This document shows, piece after piece, positions 57,173-64,000 of a stretch of DNA of 64,000 nt. The stretch lies in NCBI GenBank assembly GCA_964030785.1, contig OZ034970.1, forward strand, positions 2,473,911 through 2,537,910, read 5' to 3'. The position numbers and the translations under genes were made by a program. This stretch comes from Siderastrea siderea. Its lineage: Eukaryota; Cnidaria; Anthozoa; Scleractinia; Rhizangiidae. The notes beneath the pieces were generated by a model. The model was not told where the DNA came from, ran no database searches, and worked only from the letters and a program-made list of their open reading frames with translations. Every line of letters begins with the position of its first letter. The stretch's first letter is position 1.

Positions 57173-58465
57173 GCAGGGCGCAGAGGAGTCATATTTGACC
57201 GTAATGCTGGCTAAATTCATCGCGCATCTTGATTTGAATTCAAAACAATAAACGTGCCTGAACAAAGCATGCTATCTAGTTACGCGTCTGGTGAAATTCT
57301 ATCCGCAAGACAAAAGGCCGACAATGGTCGTCCAAAGGGCGACGTTATCGGAAAGCGAAGCTTTCCGAAACGAAGCACGAAATGCTGAGAAGAAAAAAAC
57401 GACAAGGGAAGAAACCAAGACCACGTGATTCGTTCGATGTGGACCGTAACATAACGGTGACAGAAACGGAAGAGGATTTTCTGCATGTTGAGAGGAAGTG
57501 AAATCAATTCAAATTCAAAACAACAGCTGATCTTGACTGATCAGCCGGTAGTTCGTACAGCGATGGGAAACATTCTTCGGGAAAACGCTATTTACCGCAA
57601 GATATTGACAGATGAGTAAAAAATTGAAATTGGAAATGAAATCTCTCTTCAAAAATTGGTGAGAAATTTTAGTACGCGAAGTAACTGATTTTCTGGTGAA
57701 ATGTTTTGAGTCTCAATCGGTGTAAACATGAAGCTTTGACTAAATATTTAGTGTACTTTATTTAAGGCTTTTGAACAACATCAAATGCGAACACAGGGCG
57801 CAGAGGAGTCAGATTTGTCCGTAGTGCTGGCTAAATTCATCGCGCAAATCGATCTTGTTGATTCAAAACAACTGAACGTGACTGAACAAAGCGTCATGCT
57901 ATCTTGTTACGCGTCCCGGGATAGCGTTGCTAAGCTTTGCGTATGTTCGGAAAGACCGACTTGTCAAAATCGCTTCCGATCCTGCGCATAATGCTTTGTT
58001 ATGTAATTGATGACGCATTTCCGTCACCGGTGTCTTCCAGTTCACATCGAACGAAAGCGGGCCGTTCAACTCCAAAAATTCGCTCCCCAAAAGTTAGATT
58101 TAACGAACTTTCTGATTAAACTTTTAATCCGCCTTGGTAGAAAGTATTATTTTCATTTCACTGGCCAAAAACGAGGCCTTTTTGTTCGAAGTGTGGCGAT
58201 TTACTGGGGACTGAAAATTGGACCGAAATTGCTTTTGTCCCTTGTCTCTTTCTTTACTGTTAGTCGGCTGTTAGTTACTGGTGATACGCCCACAGTAACT
58301 GCTGTATGCGGTTTTCGTCTTTCAGATGGAATTTCACAAGACGCCTATACAGATAGCATGATGCTTTGTTCAGTCACGTTTATTGTTTTGAATCAACAAG
58401 ATCGATTTGCACGATGAATATTTAGCCAGCATTACGGCCAAATATGACTCCTCTGCGCCCTGTGG
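57173..58465. repeat. Three-copy CAGGGCGCAGAGG transposon-end repeat
   Basis: CAGGGCGCAGAGGAGTCA starts direct copies at about 57174 and 57795. An inverted copy ends at about 58463. Each copy continues for about 100 bp through a GTGCTGGCTAAATTCATCGC region. The outer pair could be termini of one 1.3-kb element, with the middle copy a nested or duplicated end. The leading CAGGG is hAT-like, but no clean 8-bp duplication was seen. The 136-codon frame at 58007-58417 has no domain. Confidence 0.65.
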
Positions 58466-58551
58466 CACGTGGAGTACTGGGCACCAATGCCACGGATTGT
58501 TCAGGAAGACTGGTGCTTAACTGGTGCACTTTCCAGGCGCAGTCGCACAGC

Positions 58552-58658
58552 TTGAATTTCTCCAAGAACTAAAAATTCACTACAGTTAACGAACTTAGAG
58601 TTGAGGAAGGGAAAGAAAAGAAAGGTGCCTTAATGAAAGTACATTTGATTTTATGTTT
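58552..58658 (+). repeat. 107-bp direct repeat, copy 1
   Basis: Identical by eye to 59449-59555, running from TTGAATTTCTCCAAGAACTA to TTGATTTTATGTTT. The unit has no coding or terminal-repeat character. Confidence 0.9.
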
Positions 58659-59448
58659 TGTTTTCAGTAAGCTTTAATTACAGCGTGGCCTTTAAAATTA
58701 ATATTTCAAACAGTGCCTGCTTAAAGTAAAACATTCAGGCTATTCCCCAAATGCTAAATTTTGCCAAATGCTAAATTTTGCTAAGTTTAAATTTTTCTGT
58801 GTAGCATCATTTAAGTGTTGTAAACATTTCCAACTCGATTGTTGATTAGCTGGAATTTTTTTGACTGCTTGCAAAATGTTTGTATATGTCTAACCTGTTA
58901 TGAATGTTTGTCATATTAAGTAACGTTCAAAAGCTCTACAGATTCTTGCCTTTTAAACAAAACTTTGAATTACATTTTTGGCATGTTTTGATGATAAACA
59001 ACAAATTAAAATTTCGAATAAGGTTAGTCTTATAGCTTTCAGTTATTTCAGCTTATGTCTTTATCACTTGGTAAAATACGCGTAAGATAATAGAGTTGAA
59101 AGTAGGTGGATTTAATTTTGTAGATATCTCATTCTCTACTTTTACTGATTAAGTTAATTATTCCATAATTTGCAGAGTTAAAAATTAACTTCAGTGTTTG
59201 GTTGCTGTTCAGCTAGTATCCTTGAATTCTTAGAGGCCCAGGCCAAACTAAAGTGGCTTTCAATTTCCTCAAGTCTAAAAAAAAAACTATGTTTACTTGA
59301 ATAAATCCCTCCCAACCCGGGTGGGAAGTAAGTCTTTTATCGAGGGATTTTGCCAATAGAACTGTGGGTAAGTCTGGAGTCATATGTCAATAAAAACAAG
59401 GTGGTGTCTTGATATATTGTGAATTGATCTAAATACTCCAGAATGGCT

Positions 59449-59555
59449 TTGAATTTCTCCAAGAACTAAAAATTCACTACAGTTAACGAACTTAGAGTTG
59501 AGGAAGGGAAAGAAAAGAAAGGTGCCTTAATGAAAGTACATTTGATTTTATGTTT
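59449..59555 (+). repeat. 107-bp direct repeat, copy 2
   Basis: Second exact copy, 897 bp downstream of the first. Confidence 0.9.
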
Positions 59556-60791
59556 ATTTTAACTACGTACATTGTAGCATTTTTCAATTGAAGTCGCCCA
59601 TCTGGCGATCAGGCCTCAACTTTTAGTGGCCCTCTTCAGTCTTAAATCGCCACTGGCATTTGGGCAACTGCCAATTCTTAGCCCTGAATTTGTTGTTAAT
59701 TCATTGATCCTTTTTCATCTGTTCTAGTCATGCATGTTTATATGTCAGCAGTGATCAGTGATACAGCTTTGTCTTACAGTGAAGGTACTTAGTCACATAA
59801 TTATCCCAGCTCACGTATCTAACTGGTCAGTAAATTGAACTGGATTAAATGCCATGATCTGGTTAATTTGGTTTCAGTAGTTGAACACAATTAAACCAAA
59901 AATATGCAAGCAGCTGTCTTTGATTCTCAATTATACCAGATATTTAATCCATCTGCCTTTAAGTGTGTGCGAACAAGCACAAATGTTTTTAATGTTTAAT
60001 TTGACCATGATCTGTTTTACACATTGTCATGTAAAGACATAAAAGACTGAGAGACTAAATCAACCTTTTTGGCCAAAGGAAATTTGGCAATCCTATTATT
60101 CACAAAGGAAATAATAATATTGAATCAAGGATAAAATTGACCCACAACACTTACACTTACAAGTTATAAAATCCATTTTTCATGGTGATGTGGGTTTATT
60201 CTGGCAGTTATACTATGTTTCCATGATACTGGTTGTCTAGTACGGCTTTCCATACCAGAATGAGAATTTGATCCGGTACCACCTCTAGGCTGAACTCACA
60301 CACCAGATGTAACCACGTAAACAGTTACAGAGAAACGAGATGGAACCGTAATGAACTTGTACCAGAATGAATATCATACTAGTGTCATGTAAACACCCCC
60401 TTAGACTAAAGTCGAACGGATCTGAAGGATGTTGAACAACATGCTTGGAGGCCCAGGAGCACTGATGCCCTGGTTTCATGAAAGCAGTGCAAAGTCAGAC
60501 CAGTATGATTTTGATTACATGAGACCGGTCTGAAAGTCAGACTGGCAATGATGAAGTGTTTACATGGGACCAGCCATCCCTTAGAATCCATTTTATCTAT
60601 TATCTTACAAATGTGCATGCTCAAAACAAATGTCTCAGACTGGTTTGAATTCAGTTCACGTTTACACGGTTCCCCAGTCTGATTTTAGACCATTGTGAGT
60701 TATTTGTATCAGTTCAGCAATGGTGATCGGTGAAACCAGCCTGAGATGATAATTATTTTATACTGGCTTCACATTTCATACCCGCTTCACG

Positions 60792-60880
<89 letters not shown>

Positions 60881-62156
60881 GGATGGATGGATGGATGGAT
60901 GGATGGATGGATGGATGGATGGATGGATGGATGGATGGATGGATGGATGGATGGATGGATGGATGGATGGATGGATGGATGGATGGATGGATGGATGGAT
61001 GGATGGATGGATGGATGGATGGATGGATGGATGGATGGATGGATGGATGGATGGATGGATGGATGGATGGATGGATGGATGGATGGATGGATGGATGGAT
61101 GGATGGATGGATGGATGGATGGATGGATGGATGGATGGATGGATGGATGGATGGATGGATGGATGGATGGATGGATGGATGGATGGATGGATGGATGGAT
61201 GGATGGATGGATGGATGGATGGATGGATGGATGGATGGATGGATGGATGGATGGATGGATGGATGGATGGATGGATGGATGGATGGATGGATGGATGGAT
61301 GGATGGATGGATGGATGGATGGATGGATGGATGGATGGATGGATGGATGGATGGATGGATGGATGGATGGATGGATGGATGGATGGATGGATGGATGGAT
61401 GGATGGATGGATGGATGGATGGATGGATGGATGGATGGATGGATGGATGGATGGATGGATGGATGGATGGATGGATGGATGGATGGATGGATGGATGGAT
61501 GGATGGATGGATGGATGGATGGATGGATGGATGGATGGATGGATGGATGGATGGATGGATGGATGGATGGATGGATGGATGGATGGATGGATGGATGGAT
61601 GGATGGATGGATGGATGGATGGATGGATGGATGGATGGATGGATGGATGGATGGATGGATGGATGGATGGATGGATGGATGGATGGATGGATGGATGGAT
61701 GGATGGATGGATGGATGGATGGATGGATGGATGGATGGATGGATGGATGGATGGATGGATGGATGGATGGATGGATGGATGGATGGATGGATGGATGGAT
61801 GGATGGATGGATGGATGGATGGATGGATGGATGGATGGATGGATGGATGGATGGATGGATGGATGGATGGATGGATGGATGGATGGATGGATGGATGGAT
61901 GGATGGATGGATGGATGGATGGATGGATGGATGGATGGATGGATGGATGGATGGATGGATGGATGGATGGATGGATGGATGGATGGATGGATGGATGGAT
62001 GGATGGATGGATGGATGGATGGATGGATGGATGGATGGATGGATGGATGGATGGATGGATGGATGGATGGATGGATGGATGGATGGATAGATAGATAGAT
62101 AGATAGGTAGGTAGGTAGGTAGGTAGGTAGGTAGGTAGGTAGGTAGGTAGGTAGGT
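60792..62156. repeat. Compound tetranucleotide satellite: (TAGA)n-(TGGA)~302-(TAGA)4-(TAGG)13
   Basis: GATA units fill 60792-60880, GGAT units run without a single interruption from 60881 to 62088 (1208 bp), four AGAT units follow to 62104, then thirteen AGGT units to 62156. A four-base unit without a stop codon leaves all frames open, producing spurious Met-Asp-Gly-Trp and Ile-His-Pro-Ser frames of 400 codons or more. These should not be annotated as genes. Confidence 0.97.
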
Positions 62157-63832
62157 TCCAAGCTACAACTAAAAACACTTATGATCCAAAAAAAAACATT
62201 CAAGATTTATCAGCTTGATGACATGAAGCCATCAAAAAGCTATTCTTGAACCTATTGATCTTACAATGCGGGAGACTATGCATGCACCCGCACCTTAGGT
62301 TGCGTCGTGTGGAAAATGTTGGGGGCAAAAGAAGCAAGCATTAGAATGGAGTTGATGTGAAGTCGTACCGGCCTAAGTTGGTACCATTCGTCATAAACAA
62401 TGAGCAGTCTCTAATTTTTCTTTGGCCCGTTCACATCGCCTGTCCTGCGCATCGCCCCGGATGAAATGGCATTCATATATTTAGTCTCAAAGTGTCCTTG
62501 AGCAGTAACATGCTTGTTCCGGTGAAATAACAGACAGTCTGTAGTTCTAACCCTTAAAACTTTTTGCCCAGGGGCTACAACAAGTAGAAAGGATATATTC
62601 TTCCATGGATATTTTACTCGCTCTATTAGAGCTTAAAAACAGATCTTTACCACTAATGAGCAATTCAATTACTGACAATATTGCAATTTTTTCAAGATTC
62701 CTTTGTCTCTTGATTCCCAAAAGAGATTGAAGGCAAAGAAACCCAAACGAAATGGAGACGTTTCTGTAAAGCCTTTGAGTTATGTTAGAGTTATGTTAGA
62801 GTTTTGGTATATCAAACGTGAGCTACTAGGAATTTGCTGGACTATGAACATTAGATCTTTGACATGGGGATTCCATCCAGGTGACAATTTGTGCATGTTT
62901 TGTGCTATGACTTATTCCTTGCAAGCTCCTCAGTTAGGCTAACCTATCTGTAAATATAATTCGGTATAATTTAGGCTTACTATTGGCAATTGAGTTAGTT
63001 AATATATGCTTTGTTTTCCTTACAGGTTTTTAATTCCATCAACCTGATGTCAGGAAAATATGGCGGTTTATTATACATGTAAGGCTTTGGTTAAGAAATG
63101 TGTTCTCATAGCTATATTCCCAGGCAAACACTATCAATTCAAATGAAAAAAAAAATGAAGAGCAGTTTTGAAACATGGTTATATACATTTGTATTTTTTG
63201 TCTTTTTCTGCTGTATTTTGATGTCATTGATTAGTTTGACTGCAACCACATACACTTTACTGATGTCCCCTCAGTACTTCTACAGTGTAAGTGGTTGATG
63301 TGTGAGAATAGAATGAATCCTAGAGTACCTCTTAGCATCAAAAGTAACTTGTAGCCACACCACAAAACCATACCTTGGTACCTTTTACGGCCTTACTTCC
63401 AAATAGCTGATGAACACATCCATAACTTTTTTGGGGAGTAACCCCCCCCCCCCCACCCCTCTATCCCAGGAATGAAAAGTCAGACCTACACGTATTTGAT
63501 TGAATTCTCTTTATGGGGAAAACTATTTCGATTTACTGATTCACCACAGTATGATCCCTTCTTATTAGTTCATTACCTGTTAGGTTTCAGACTATTCTGA
63601 AATGATTTAGGAAGAGGTTATTCCTTTTGTTTTTCTTTGGTACCAGATTATGGCAATCAGTAACAATGCTTATTGACGACAAATTATCAAACCAAAAACA
63701 AATTGAAATCACAAGATCTACTGCCGTTACGGTCTGGGGTAGTTACAGAGTGAGTCATAATCTGTGCATCAAATAAAGCCACTAGTCATTACTGGACCAT
63801 TTGCTATTTGCATTGGCAACACTGTAGTCACA
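62157..63832. other. Intergenic DNA, no gene recognised
   Basis: Short frames only. A C-run of about 14 bases lies near 63443. Confidence 0.5.
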
Positions 63833-63896
<64 letters not shown>

Positions 63897-63990
63897 CATA
63901 ATCATTGATTAATTGATTGATTGATTTTTTAATTGGCTGATTGACTGATTTATCAACTGATTGGTTGAGTGGTTGATTGATTGACTGATT
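63833..63990. repeat. (GATT)n microsatellite
   Basis: About sixteen perfect GATT units at 63833-63896, followed by degenerate GATT-like units to the window end. Confidence 0.9.
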
Positions 63991-64000
63991 GGTACTTAAA

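Larger units (their letters stand above)
58466..60791. other. Intergenic DNA with an exact 107-bp duplication, no gene recognised
   Basis: Apart from the duplicated segment, only short frames are present. Around 60230-60760 words such as GTTTACATGGGACCAG and CATGTAAACACC recur on both strands, suggesting a degenerate repeat. Confidence 0.5.

Noticed and set aside
60776..62203. Very long frames of Met-Asp-Gly-Trp or Ile-His-Pro-Ser repeats on both strands
   Set aside because: They are the mechanical result of a stop-free tetranucleotide satellite that is open in every frame. There is no gene context.

Overview
The window is animal nuclear DNA: AT-rich, intron-bearing, gene-poor and crowded with transposable elements. 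The mixture of Penelope-like elements (PLEs) with GIY-YIG endonucleases, L1/Tx1-type LINEs, many TTAA-flanked non-autonomous DNA transposons, and frequent ACATGTACATGT-type palindromes suggests an anthozoan cnidarian such as a stony coral. That assignment is inferred from sequence style, not from a database match.

Only one host gene is well supported. It lies on the + strand, with six exons visible from 22487 to 44021. All introns are GT-AG and the reading phase is consistent throughout. The first visible exon encodes what looks like the TRP box and proximal C-terminus of a TRP-type cation channel. The following exons encode a short helical linker, a SPRY domain split over three exons, and a C-terminal coiled coil ending in a stop codon. 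A polyadenylation signal follows near 44373. Exons for the channel pore and membrane region were not found upstream. A well-spliced but out-of-phase 67-nt exon at 24598-24664 would truncate the protein before the SPRY domain.

From the left: 1-3745 has no recognised gene; 3746-4345 is a CCTGG/CCAGG palindrome-rich repeat whose opposite-facing partner is at 21290-21828; 4394-4627 is a MITE; 4710-8070 is a TTAA-flanked foldback element interrupted by a TA-flanked element at 6196-7788; 11690-13100 is a probable repeat ending in a long hairpin; 15870-18204 is another TTAA-flanked element.

The introns of the host gene hold a PLE fragment (about 23390-23983), a TTAA foldback (25444-27070) with an hAT-like MITE in one arm, a MITE carrying a tRNA-like sequence (27741-27942), a TTAA MITE (27995-28240), and an element with arrays of a 14-bp motif (28994-30503). 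The 9.7-kb last intron contains a nest: a minus-strand PLE interrupted by a 4.5-kb LINE (34523-39068, 13-bp target duplication) and by a TTAA element (39256-40822), followed head-to-head by a plus-strand PLE copy (41641-42525) that preserves the uninterrupted TTAA site.

To the right of the gene are a PLE fragment (49750-50190), a second LINE (50202-56010) with an open ORF1 and a broken ORF2 carrying a 408-bp TAA-flanked insertion, a three-copy CAGGGCGCAGAGG repeat (57173-58465), an exact 107-bp duplication, and a 1.36-kb compound tetranucleotide satellite dominated by about 302 uninterrupted GGAT units (60792-62156).

No CRISPR array, rRNA, prokaryotic operon or viral genome was seen.
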